The notes under the pieces: generated by a model
What the model was told of the DNA's origin: nothing
Seen by the model: only the letters and a program-made list of their open reading frames with translations
Database searches by the model: none
Part shown: piece after piece, positions 1-7,112 of the stretch
How positions within the stretch are numbered: the stretch's first letter is position 1
How the letters are laid out: each line of letters opens with the position of its first letter
Translations under genes and position numbers: made by a program
Assembly (NCBI GenBank): GCA_963205175.1
Contig: CAUJIW010000178.1
Coordinates: 1-64,000, forward strand
Direction of reading: 5' to 3'
Source: Pseudomonadota bacterium
Lineage (GTDB): Bacteria > Pseudomonadota > Alphaproteobacteria > Sphingomonadales > Sphingomonadaceae
Length of the DNA: 64,000 nucleotides

Positions 1-2
1 AC

Positions 3-89
3 ATGCAGATCGAAGGCATGGCCGAACTCAACCAACCCATGATCGAGGAGGAAAATCAGCCCCTACACATCACCGCCAAAGCCGCCTGA
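3..89 (+). CDS. C-terminal end of an unidentified protein (partial)
   Basis: An open frame without a stop runs in from the left edge and ends with TGA at 87-89. It has several Met codons and the C-terminal residues AELNQPMIEEENQPLHITAK. The 3' end overlaps, on the opposite strand, the last codons of the truncated TrlF-like gene. This would fit the end of a transposase or other inserted gene that interrupted trlF, but I do not recognise the family and only 28 residues are visible. Its reality is uncertain. Confidence 0.3.
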   Translation: MQIEGMAELNQPMIEEENQPLHITAKAA

Positions 90-571
90 CGATGGCCCAC
101 GGCCACAGCCGAAATTACACCACCTTGACGGACGCGACCAAGGCTCTTCAAATCTTCAGGACTGCAACGGAAAACCTCATCATAAGCGCGAAAACTCAGT
201 TCGCCTAGGAAGCGCTTAATCTGAACAACGTGATCATCGTCATCCGGAGAAATCAGCAAGTGAATATTGATGGGGCTGCTTCGGACCGTACCGACGCCAA
301 GGCGAAGCTCCACGTTCGGAAAAAGAAGGTCTACGTTTGGAAGCCGCCCTGCGGTCTTAAATTCCAAAGTTTTTTCGTAGCTATCGAGAACGTAGTAATC
401 GGTGATACCTAAAGCGGAAATCGTTGGGTCGGCGCCCTCGATGCGGGACAGGAAATCCTCCCATCCCGTATCCCCTGTCCTATAATTATCGTTAAATATG
501 GTTCCGGGTGTGTGAATATGGGGGTCCCACCGCCGCCACACCGAGCCAACAGAGTAATTCTTTCCCTTCAT
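56..571 (-). pseudogene. TrlF-like PHP-domain ATPase, N-terminal fragment
   Basis: TrlF-family proteins join an N-terminal PHP-type phosphoesterase domain to a large ABC-like ATPase domain and usually run to 800-1000 residues. Here only about 171 residues are open. The family signature is clear near the N terminus (WRRWDPHIHTPGT, the HxH metal motif), followed by ALGITDYYVLD. Homology appears to stop near residue 140, and the frame ends after an unrelated tail at a TGA at 56-58. No other minus-strand frame resumes the protein before the window edge. ATG 571 is preferred over an upstream ATG at 622 because it follows a GGGGGG ribosome-binding stretch and lies 20 bp after the res stop. It is the last gene of the restriction operon and is probably inactive as an ATPase. 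Confidence 0.65.
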
Positions 572-591
572 GCGCCCCCCAATACCACCCG

Positions 592-3186
592 TCACAGATA
601 CGCGGGCAGTTTCGCTTTCCACTCGCTCATCAGAATCAAGGTGCCTTCAACAGTCTCGCCGTTGTTGACCAGTTCTAGCTCGCCAACCGGCGTGGCCTCG
701 TCCCAACGGAAGTGGTCCGAAAGAAACGCGAGTGCTTCGCGCTTGTAGGCCGTATCGAGATTGTCGAGTTGGTCGCCCTTGGTTTCGAGAACCGTGATCC
801 TCTTTTCCTCGCCGTCGCGCTGCACGGCGAAGATGAAATCCGGATAGATTTTGGCCTTCCTCCACCCTTGGATGCCGTATTGCGTTCGCGCGACATTGCG
901 GTGCCACCACGCTAGCGTCTTTTCCCCGTCGAGATAGACGGCGACATCACGCTCGCCATCGCTGTCCAGATCGTTCTCATAGATCGGCGCGAACAGGCTC
1001 TTTTCGAGCGGGCCGCCCGCACGGTTCAGGAGCTGGCGCCCATCCTCGGGTTCGGCTGTTTCGACGCTGAATGGCATCCGCCAGTTACGGCCATCGAGCC
1101 GCAGCCTGAATTGAATGCGCCCCGCAGCCACTTCGGCCTTGAATAGGGCTTCGGCGCGCGCGTTGCGCGCTGTGTCGAGGCCCTTGCGAAGCTCTTCCGC
1201 AATCAGGCTCGATAGTTGCCCGAGCTTGGCGTCATCGAAGCCCCGCGCCCGAAGGGCAGCCATCGTCGCGCCGACAATCTCGCGCCCTACGAAGGGATTG
1301 GGCACGATATCAGAGATCATCCGGACGGCATGCGCCGGATCAAAGGCGAGGATTTCCGTGTTCGCGGCAACCGTTTCGCCGACGAACAGCTCATCGCCGT
1401 CCTCCGAGAGACTGATGCGCTGTAGCTGGCTTTCTGCTGCTTGCGCATTTTCGGGAATGCGTTCGGCGATTTCTTGCGGATCAAAGCCGCGCCAGTCGAT
1501 AGCCGAGAGAACATCGGTTTCGTAATCGAGGTCGCGAGCATCCTCGCCATCCACGACCATGACCTTTGGCAGATAGATTTCCGTCGTCGCGAAGGCCGGA
1601 CGGCGCTTGATGCTGCGGGAGACTTTCCCCGACGCGCTCTTGTCGTCCTGTGTCACACGCAAAACCAGATCGCCGAGGCCATCCTGTTCCAAGCCGTCTT
1701 TGATCGCGCCGACCACCGTGGCGGTGTCGGCATGATGGGTAATGACGTGGCACTCGTCGAGCGCATCAACGCCCGTCTTGAGCGCGCCGGGCTGTCGGAG
1801 GATGCGTCCGACAAGCTGCGTCATGGCTTTGAGGTTGGCGCTGGCCGCAAGGCTGCACAGCACGTAGGCGAAGGGACAATCCCAGCCTTCTTGGAGGGCT
1901 TGCTTGGTGATGATCGCTCGCACCCGATTGGTGGGCGACAAAAGTTCTTGGTTTTCGGGATCGTTGAGATCGTTCTGCTGCGCGGTTTTAATGGCGATTT
2001 CCGCCTGATCGAAACCCGCCGTCAGGAGCCAGTCCTTCACGTCATCGGCATGGATATGCCCGCTCTCGCGCTGATCTGCGCCTGTGCGCTCGACCTGAAT
2101 CAGCATGATGGGCCGAATGTACCTGCCTGTGTCCGCGCGAAACTGGCGGGCTTCGGCATCAAGAGCGTTGAGCTTGGCCAGCGCCGCGTTGAGCGTCGCC
2201 TTCCAGTCATTGCCCTGCCGGGGATCGAGATTGAGCGGCATCTTAATCATGCCTTCCCGATCAAGCTCGCGCCCCGTGACTTCCACCAGCACGTTGGCAT
2301 ACCGGCCGTCACGCGGATTGCGCCCGCCGCGCGGCTGCACATCCTGCGGCGTGGCCGTCAGCTCCAGCACAAAACACGGGTTGAAGCCGTAGAGCGTTCC
2401 GAACGCCAAATCGGAAATAGCACGGTGCCCTTCGTCCATAACGACCACAGGGCGGATGACCCGAAGCGCGTTCCCGAGGGAATCCTTCACCATCGGGAAC
2501 ATACCCGTATAGGCGGAGAGGTTCGGCGTGCGGTCGATGGCGGCCTGATGCGCCTGTTGTTCTCCTTCTGGCGGGAAGAAGCCGTGCACATCGCCCCGGT
2601 CCTGAAACATCTTCAGGGAATCCTGCGTCTCGCGGTTCGCGGATTGCAGCATCAGCAACATGACGCAGAGGTTGGTTTCCACGTCCCGCGCATCGAGCCG
2701 GTCGGTCTTCTCCATGATCTTCACGCGCCCCGCCGCCGCGCGGTCGAGCGCTTGGCGATAGGGATGCTGACGATCTTTCAGGTGCTTGAGCGTCTGCGTG
2801 TAAATCGCCTCGTTCGGCACGATCCACAGGACGAAGCCGGTGTTGCGGTCGAGATAACGGCCCATCACCCGCGATACGGCGGAGACGGCGAGCCACGTCT
2901 TGCCGCCGCCTGTCGGCACTTTTAGCACCGCATTGGGCACAGGGCGCTCGCAGCCGTCGATGCGAGGCGAGAACGGAATGGCCGCGCGGGAAGCGGGCAG
3001 TTTACCTGCCGCTTTCAGCGCTTCCCAAGCCTCTTTTGCGAAGTCCGGTATGGCGAGGCCGAGGTCGGGGTCTTGCGCCGCAAGCGCCGCCACCTTGTCC
3101 GCGCGCACCTTCTTTTCCTTCAAGAGGTCGAGATAGGCGTCAAGCGTCGAGAGTACGCGGTCTTGATAGTCGAGCTGGCGATACAT
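592..3186 (-). CDS. res: Type III restriction enzyme Res subunit (helicase-nuclease)
   Basis: This 864-residue protein has the layout of type III Res subunits. An SF2 helicase core carries Walker A PTGGGKT at about 91-97, the DExH box DEGH at 251-254, the TAT motif near 278 and a late QLVGRILRQP motif VI. A C-terminal PD-(D/E)xK nuclease shows PDFIF at about 782 and ETKG at 801-804. With Mod it would translocate on DNA from unmodified sites and cut. The start at 3186 lies 3 bp after the mod stop, so the two are translationally coupled. All catalytic motifs are intact. I see no sign of a frameshift. Confidence 0.93.
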   Translation of the reverse strand: MYRQLDYQDRVLSTLDAYLDLLKEKKVRADKVAALAAQDPDLGLAIPDFAKEAWEALKAAGKLPASRAAIPFSPRIDGCERPVPNAVLKVPTGGGKTWLAVSAVSRVMGRYLDRNTGFVLWIVPNEAIYTQTLKHLKDRQHPYRQALDRAAAGRVKIMEKTDRLDARDVETNLCVMLLMLQSANRETQDSLKMFQDRGDVHGFFPPEGEQQAHQAAIDRTPNLSAYTGMFPMVKDSLGNALRVIRPVVVMDEGHRAISDLAFGTLYGFNPCFVLELTATPQDVQPRGGRNPRDGRYANVLVEVTGRELDREGMIKMPLNLDPRQGNDWKATLNAALAKLNALDAEARQFRADTGRYIRPIMLIQVERTGADQRESGHIHADDVKDWLLTAGFDQAEIAIKTAQQNDLNDPENQELLSPTNRVRAIITKQALQEGWDCPFAYVLCSLAASANLKAMTQLVGRILRQPGALKTGVDALDECHVITHHADTATVVGAIKDGLEQDGLGDLVLRVTQDDKSASGKVSRSIKRRPAFATTEIYLPKVMVVDGEDARDLDYETDVLSAIDWRGFDPQEIAERIPENAQAAESQLQRISLSEDGDELFVGETVAANTEILAFDPAHAVRMISDIVPNPFVGREIVGATMAALRARGFDDAKLGQLSSLIAEELRKGLDTARNARAEALFKAEVAAGRIQFRLRLDGRNWRMPFSVETAEPEDGRQLLNRAGGPLEKSLFAPIYENDLDSDGERDVAVYLDGEKTLAWWHRNVARTQYGIQGWRKAKIYPDFIFAVQRDGEEKRITVLETKGDQLDNLDTAYKREALAFLSDHFRWDEATPVGELELVNNGETVEGTLILMSEWKAKLPAYL

Positions 3187-3189
3187 GCA

Positions 3190-4983
3190 TCAGCTCCGAT
3201 CTATCCGGTAGAGCGCGAAGGGCAGCGGAACAAACTCCACAGGGACGTTGTGTTCCGCCAGCATCTTTTGGCTCACAAAGCGCGCCGGAGCGAAAACGAG
3301 GTGCCGCTTGCCCGGATCGGACGCAGCGAACGCCTTGGCGCGCGCCAGTGTTAGCGCGGCCTCAGGCGATTTCAGCCAGTCGAGATCGGGCTTGTAAATC
3401 AGCCAGACGTGTTGGCCTTCTGTCGCGCCGAGATAGAAGTCATCCTCCCGTACGGCGGCGGGATCGAGCGCGTGATTGGTCGCCATGTGGAACAGCGCTG
3501 CGCCGAGACCGGCATAGGGCGGTAGGGTTTTACCGCTGAGGACCTTGTCCAGCTCGACGGGATCACCGAGCGTGCAATAGGTGAAGCTACCGCCAAGACC
3601 TTCGGCGCGCTCCGCCACCGTCTTTTCGCCGGTGACGATCAATTCGCCGTCTTTCACTTCCTTCTTGATCCGGTCATATTCGTGGCCGTGCAGGTTTTCG
3701 ATAGCTTCAACCTTGTGCACCAAATCGCCGCTATTGCTGAGCGTCCGCCAGTTCAGCCGCTCCCGCAGCAGTTCTGTCTTCTGCGTTCCCTTGAAATCAT
3801 AGCCCTTAATGACGCGTCGGATGCGCTCCGCGGTCAGCCGGTCTGCATAGTTTTCCATTTCCACGAGGATGAAGCGACGGTTGCCGTCGTCTTTCTCGTT
3901 TGCTGCTAGCACGGCGTGCGCCGTCGTACCCGAACCTGCAAAGGAATCGAGAACTATGGCATCCGGTCCGCAAGAAAGTTCCAAGATACGTTCAATGAGT
4001 TGTCGCGGCTTGGGGGTCTCGAACGGCTTCTCACCCTCAAACAGCTCTTTCAATTCTGCACCTGCGTTTCGGGTGCTGCCCGCAAATGTATATGGCCACC
4101 ATGTTTGGTTCACTACGCCCGGCTTTGCTTCTTTTAGAAACTTCTTCTCCATCGGAAAATCAGCGTCACCGTTCTTGCCCCACCAAATGCGCTTATCAGT
4201 TTCTAGCCATTTCATTTTTGTGGGTGGCCTCCGCCAACTACTACCTTTCGGAGGAAAAACCTTTCGTCCTGCTTTATTGGTCAGGGCGTAGTAGTCTCGA
4301 TCCCGATGCTCTGCGCGCGTCAGCGGCGCGGCCAGCCAATCCCCGCGAGGGTCGTCATCGGGGTTAGTGTAGTTCGCAATCTGATCTTCGTTTCTCTCCA
4401 AAAGATCTGGAGAAAAGTCCTCTGATTTTCGAAAGGCAATAACATGATTATGAGTCTCAGCGATACCGGAGCTATTGTTTCCGGGCGTATCTTTTGACTG
4501 CCAAACAAAATTGGCTAAAAAGTTTTCTTTTCCAAAAACCTCATCCATCATCAATTTAAGACGATGGGCCTCATTGTCATCGATAGTTATCCAGATACTT
4601 CCGTCATCGGCCAAAAGTTCGTGTAGAAGGCGTAAGCGCGGCCACATCATGGCGCACCATTTGTCATGGCGGAGCCCATCCTCGATGCCAATCGGGTTGG
4701 CTTCCAGCCACTCCCGGATCATCGGAGCATTGACGTTATCATTGTAGCACCAGCCTTCGTTGCCAGTGTTGTACGGCGGGTCGATGAAGATGCAGTCCAC
4801 CTTGCCAGCGTAAAGCGGAAGCAGAGCCTTCAACGCATGCAGGTTGTCGCCGTGTATGACGAGATTGCCGTCGAGCGCGACGGGGCCAATGCCTTTGGTT
4901 TCGTCGGGCACGAGCGGGCGGAAGGGCACCGCCAGATGGTGGTTGTAGACAAACTCTTTGCCCTTGAAACTCAGCTCCGTCAT
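3190..4983 (-). CDS. mod: Type III DNA-methyltransferase Mod subunit (N6-adenine)
   Basis: Beta-class N6-adenine methyltransferase of 597 residues. The catalytic DPPY motif is at 68-71, followed by NTGNEGWCYND, and the AdoMet-binding FAGSGTT motif is at 348-354; that order is typical of Mod. The middle part (about 160-310) should hold the target-recognition domain, and its coding DNA is visibly more AT-rich than the flanks, as often seen in exchanged recognition domains. The ATG at 4983 overlaps the stop of the HigA-like gene by 4 bp (ATGA). It modifies the site protected from Res and also gives Res its DNA specificity. Confidence 0.93.
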   Translation of the reverse strand: MTELSFKGKEFVYNHHLAVPFRPLVPDETKGIGPVALDGNLVIHGDNLHALKALLPLYAGKVDCIFIDPPYNTGNEGWCYNDNVNAPMIREWLEANPIGIEDGLRHDKWCAMMWPRLRLLHELLADDGSIWITIDDNEAHRLKLMMDEVFGKENFLANFVWQSKDTPGNNSSGIAETHNHVIAFRKSEDFSPDLLERNEDQIANYTNPDDDPRGDWLAAPLTRAEHRDRDYYALTNKAGRKVFPPKGSSWRRPPTKMKWLETDKRIWWGKNGDADFPMEKKFLKEAKPGVVNQTWWPYTFAGSTRNAGAELKELFEGEKPFETPKPRQLIERILELSCGPDAIVLDSFAGSGTTAHAVLAANEKDDGNRRFILVEMENYADRLTAERIRRVIKGYDFKGTQKTELLRERLNWRTLSNSGDLVHKVEAIENLHGHEYDRIKKEVKDGELIVTGEKTVAERAEGLGGSFTYCTLGDPVELDKVLSGKTLPPYAGLGAALFHMATNHALDPAAVREDDFYLGATEGQHVWLIYKPDLDWLKSPEAALTLARAKAFAASDPGKRHLVFAPARFVSQKMLAEHNVPVEFVPLPFALYRIDRS

Positions 4984-5303
4984 GCCCGCCCCTTCGTGTT
5001 CAGTCCTGAATATCGCTCGACTTTAATGTCTCCCGCCCGCTTGCGCGCTTGGGCGATGTCGTAGCTGTTTTGCATTCGCATCAGCGTTTCCATGGAGATG
5101 CCAAACGCCTTCTCGATCCGGAGCGCCATTTCCGGCGATAGATGCGCCCGCTCGTTGAGCAGCGCCGACAGCGCAGGCCGTGTGACGCCGAGCACTTCGG
5201 CGGCATCCGTCACGGACAGGCCGTGCGGTTTCAGCACTTCATGCTTCACGAAGCCGCCCGGATGGGCGGGTTCCTTTAGCCGAACATCGGCCTGATTTGG
5301 CAT
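4980..5303 (-). CDS. HigA-type helix-turn-helix regulator without a HigB partner
   Basis: 107 residues with an XRE/HigA fold. The helix-turn-helix spans about 28-60 (GLSVTDAAEVLGVTRPALSA, then LNER), followed by the HigA-typical SPEMALRIEKAFG and MQNSYDIAQAR. HigA proteins normally neutralise the HigB RNase and repress their own operon. No HigB-like gene lies upstream on this strand, where it is normally found. Overlap with mod by 4 bp suggests it serves as the controller of this restriction operon. A perfect inverted repeat 63 bp upstream (5366-5384) is a plausible operator. An unlinked HigB cannot be excluded. Confidence 0.85.
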   Translation of the reverse strand: MPNQADVRLKEPAHPGGFVKHEVLKPHGLSVTDAAEVLGVTRPALSALLNERAHLSPEMALRIEKAFGISMETLMRMQNSYDIAQARKRAGDIKVERYSGLNTKGRA

Positions 5304-5365
5304 GTGCGGTATCCGGTTGAATTGCCCCTTGAATCGGCTTTCAGCCTATCGGACGGATCGTTGCC

Positions 5366-5384
5366 TGTAAAGACACGCTTTACA
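5366..5384 (-). promoter_or_regulatory. Candidate operator of the HigA-like regulator
   Basis: Perfect 7-bp inverted repeat TGTAAAG-N5-CTTTACA located 63 bp upstream of the HigA-like start and in the likely promoter region of the restriction operon. HigA repressors bind short palindromes of this type near their promoters. Binding is inferred, not shown. Confidence 0.5.
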
Positions 5385-5403
5385 TAACCTGCGACGCGTG
5401 GGC

Positions 5404-5629
5404 CGTGTCCGGCTTCCGGCACAACGGCACATCCACCGCCGCGTTTGCTCCTGCGGTGTTGTTCCGCCCTCAGTCATGCCGCGTTCCTGGCGTCGGGCGC
5501 TTTGCCGTCAATGGGCTGCCCGCACCACCCCTTCGGGCCGTGTTGCCCATGACGGCAGCAGCTTGGTCCCGCCGCTCCGAGGTGCCGCGTCCTTCGGGAC
5601 GAACAACACCAATCAAAAGGAGCAACAAA
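5404..5629 (+). other. Hairpin-rich leader upstream of the small gene at 5630
   Basis: No convincing coding sequence. The DNA holds several short inverted repeats: CCGG-CTT-CCGG within 5408-5419, CACCGC paired with GCGGTG around 5434-5458, and a perfect CGTCC-TTCG-GGACG hairpin at 5588-5601 with a stable UUCG-type loop. It ends with a strong AAAAGGAG ribosome-binding site at 5615-5622. The style resembles the hairpin array before mobC but is less regular. Confidence 0.45.
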
Positions 5630-5992
5630 ATGGGACTGGATATGTATGCACTTGTGACCCGCGAGAAACCGGCAACGCCCTTCGGCTTCAAGGTCGAAGA
5701 TGCCGCTGAAATCCACTACTGGCGCAAGCATCCGAACCTGCACGGCTGGATGGAAAGCCTCTACTTCGAGAAGGGCGGCGCGGATACGTTCAACTGCATC
5801 ACGCTCGCTCTGACGGCGGAAGACCTCGACCGTCTGGAAGCAGATGTGCGCGCAGGGCATTTGCCGCCAACCAGCGGTTTCTTCTTCGGCGAATCCGACG
5901 GCAGCGAAAGCGAAGATGACCTGATGTTCATCGCCACCGCTCGTGCGGCCATCGCCGAGGGCAAGACCGTATTCTATGATTCGTGGTGGTAG
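5630..5992 (+). CDS. Small conserved element protein (MGLDMY family, function unknown)
   Basis: 120 residues beginning MGLDMYALVTREK and ending FYDSWW. Proteins with this start are common on plasmids and integrative elements and are sometimes labelled phosphoglycerate kinase in databases, although they are far too short for that enzyme. The internal ATG at 5630 is chosen over longer frames because AAAAGGAG sits 7 bp upstream. The body is acidic and rich in aromatics, with no signal peptide and no membrane segment. It converges with the gene at 6036-6389 across a shared hairpin. I do not know its function. Confidence 0.75.
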   Translation: MGLDMYALVTREKPATPFGFKVEDAAEIHYWRKHPNLHGWMESLYFEKGGADTFNCITLALTAEDLDRLEADVRAGHLPPTSGFFFGESDGSESEDDLMFIATARAAIAEGKTVFYDSWW

Positions 5993-6006
5993 GCCGACCT
6001 GCGGCG

Positions 6007-6027
6007 GGGCGCGGCATTGCCGCGCCC
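6007..6027. terminator. Hairpin between convergent genes, likely bidirectional terminator
   Basis: Perfect 9-bp stem GGGCGCGGC with loop ATT, sitting 15 bp after the stop of the plus-strand gene at 5630-5992 and just beyond the stop of the minus-strand gene at 6036-6389. There is no strong T tract, so intrinsic termination efficiency is uncertain. Confidence 0.55.
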
Positions 6028-6035
6028 TCGCGGCT

Positions 6036-6389
6036 TCACACCTTCACGAAGCGCGAGCCGACAATGGCGGCGCGGGCGGTTTCATCGCTCCACAGCAGAC
6101 GGACTATCTTGCCTTGGCCGATTTTCCCGCGCTGGCGGCGTATCGCTTCGCCGCGTTTGAGCGGATAGAGCGGGCGCAGCCATTGCGGCGCAGGCTCGAC
6201 CGAGCAAGCCGTCACTTCGATATGCACCCAGCCGCCACGGTCAATCTTGACGACTTGGCCCGTGATGACGCGGTGGCCGGTGATGACCGGCCTTTTCTTG
6301 GAATGGCGCGGCTGGGGTTTCCAGACCGGCTCGCGCCAGCGGATCACGTCCGCCACGATGAAATCAGTGCCGCAGGACAGCCATTTCAC
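6036..6389 (-). CDS. Hypothetical basic protein of the element
   Basis: About 117 residues from a GTG at 6389 (MKWLSCGTDFIVADVIRWRE), preceded by a GGGGGAG ribosome-binding site at 7 bp; a longer open frame upstream lacks any such site and overlaps other genes. The protein is rich in Arg, Lys and Trp and has no signal peptide or membrane segment. The middle (PVITGHRVITGQVVKIDRGG) looks like a small beta-barrel. I do not recognise the family. It diverges from the mobilization genes that start at 6627. Confidence 0.6.
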   Translation of the reverse strand: MKWLSCGTDFIVADVIRWREPVWKPQPRHSKKRPVITGHRVITGQVVKIDRGGWVHIEVTACSVEPAPQWLRPLYPLKRGEAIRRQRGKIGQGKIVRLLWSDETARAAIVGSRFVKV

Positions 6390-6523
6390 GTCTCCCCCAA
6401 TCCGGGGGCGCTTTTCGTGCGCGGCATTGCCAGCGCATCTTCGCTTGCGCGTTCTCTGTGGTAAGCTTGACGCGCCCCCTGTCTCTTTAGATTGTGAAGG
6501 GGAAAGACGTTTGTGCGCAAGTA

Positions 6524-6566
6524 CATCTGCAATGTCCTGTCCATGAGGCAGGACATTGCAAAGATG
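6524..6566. promoter_or_regulatory. Long inverted repeat in the divergent intergenic region
   Basis: GCAATGTCCTG (6529-6539) is repeated in inverse as CAGGACATTGC (6549-6559). The arms extend to ACATCT and AGATGT (6524-6528 and 6562-6566) with a two-base bulge, so the full arms are about 16 bp. It lies between the minus-strand gene at 6389 and the plus-strand gene at 6627, as an operator or a transcribed hairpin would. Confidence 0.5.
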
Positions 6567-6592
6567 TGCCGAGGCGGCTTGCCGCTCCGCAC

Positions 6593-6612
6593 AAACATAC
6601 AGACGTATGTTT
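6593..6612. promoter_or_regulatory. CATAC-N4-GTATG palindrome, copy 1
   Basis: Perfect inverted repeat AAACATAC-AGAC-GTATGTTT, 14 bp before the ATG of the gene at 6627. The same core with the same 4-bp spacer recurs at 6755-6770 and 9570-9585, which suggests a shared DNA-binding protein. Its position right at the translation start suits a repressor site. Confidence 0.55.
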
Positions 6613-6626
6613 ACTGAGGGGGCACC

Positions 6627-7112
6627 ATGCCAGAGGACAACCCGAGCGCACCAACCGCAGATGAAGCGCTCAGCGCTTGGGAAAATGGCGCAGGCAATAC
6701 GCCCGACGCGCCGCCGCACCCGAAGCTCGCCCATATCAAATCCCTCTTCGCCGCGCATACGGATGTATGCAGCTTGGAAGACGTGCTTTCTGCCGCGATG
6801 AATGACGCGGGCGAGGCCGCGTCCGTGACCGTGGAGGTGCAACCGGGATTGCTCGCGCTTCTCGCGCACATCGAAAAACTCGATTCGGCCCGAGTCGGGC
6901 GGAATCCCGCGCCGCCGTCGCGCGTGCTCGCGCAGATCGTCAGCAATCACCTCGAAAATCTGCTGCATACCATCGTAACCGACCCGACCAGCCATCCGCA
7001 CTATGCGGAACTCTGGAACGACCTCTGCGCCGCCGAAGGCGCGCCGGAACTGGCGGTGCCGACCGGCGACGGGGCGGACAGGACTCCGCCCGCTGAAGGA
7101 GGGCCGTTCTGA
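6627..7112 (+). CDS. Hypothetical protein preceding the coupling protein
   Basis: 161 residues, acidic, with no signal peptide and no membrane segment. The N terminus is Pro/Ala/Glu-rich; the middle is predicted helical (about 30-130). The TGA stop shares its last base with the ATG of the coupling protein (ATGA-type overlap at 7110-7114), so the two are translationally coupled and the protein probably acts with the coupling protein or relaxosome. A copy of the CATAC-N4-GTATG palindrome lies inside the coding sequence at 6755-6770. I do not recognise the family. Confidence 0.7.
   Translation: MPEDNPSAPTADEALSAWENGAGNTPDAPPHPKLAHIKSLFAAHTDVCSLEDVLSAAMNDAGEAASVTVEVQPGLLALLAHIEKLDSARVGRNPAPPSRVLAQIVSNHLENLLHTIVTDPTSHPHYAELWNDLCAAEGAPELAVPTGDGADRTPPAEGGPF
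6755..6770. promoter_or_regulatory. CATAC-N4-GTATG palindrome, copy 2 (intragenic)
   Basis: Perfect GCATAC-GGAT-GTATGC inside the gene at 6627-7112. A degenerate version, GCATAC-CATC-GTAACC, lies at 6965-6980. An intragenic copy may be an auxiliary operator for the site at 6593-6612. Confidence 0.45.

Noticed and set aside
1441-2925. Long plus-strand open frame (494 codons)
   Set aside because: It lies fully antisense to the intact res gene and shows no domain; high GC content alone keeps the frame open.
5000-5600. HigBA toxin-antitoxin pair
   Set aside because: Only the HigA-like half is present; no RelE/HigB-like protein is encoded next to it on either strand.
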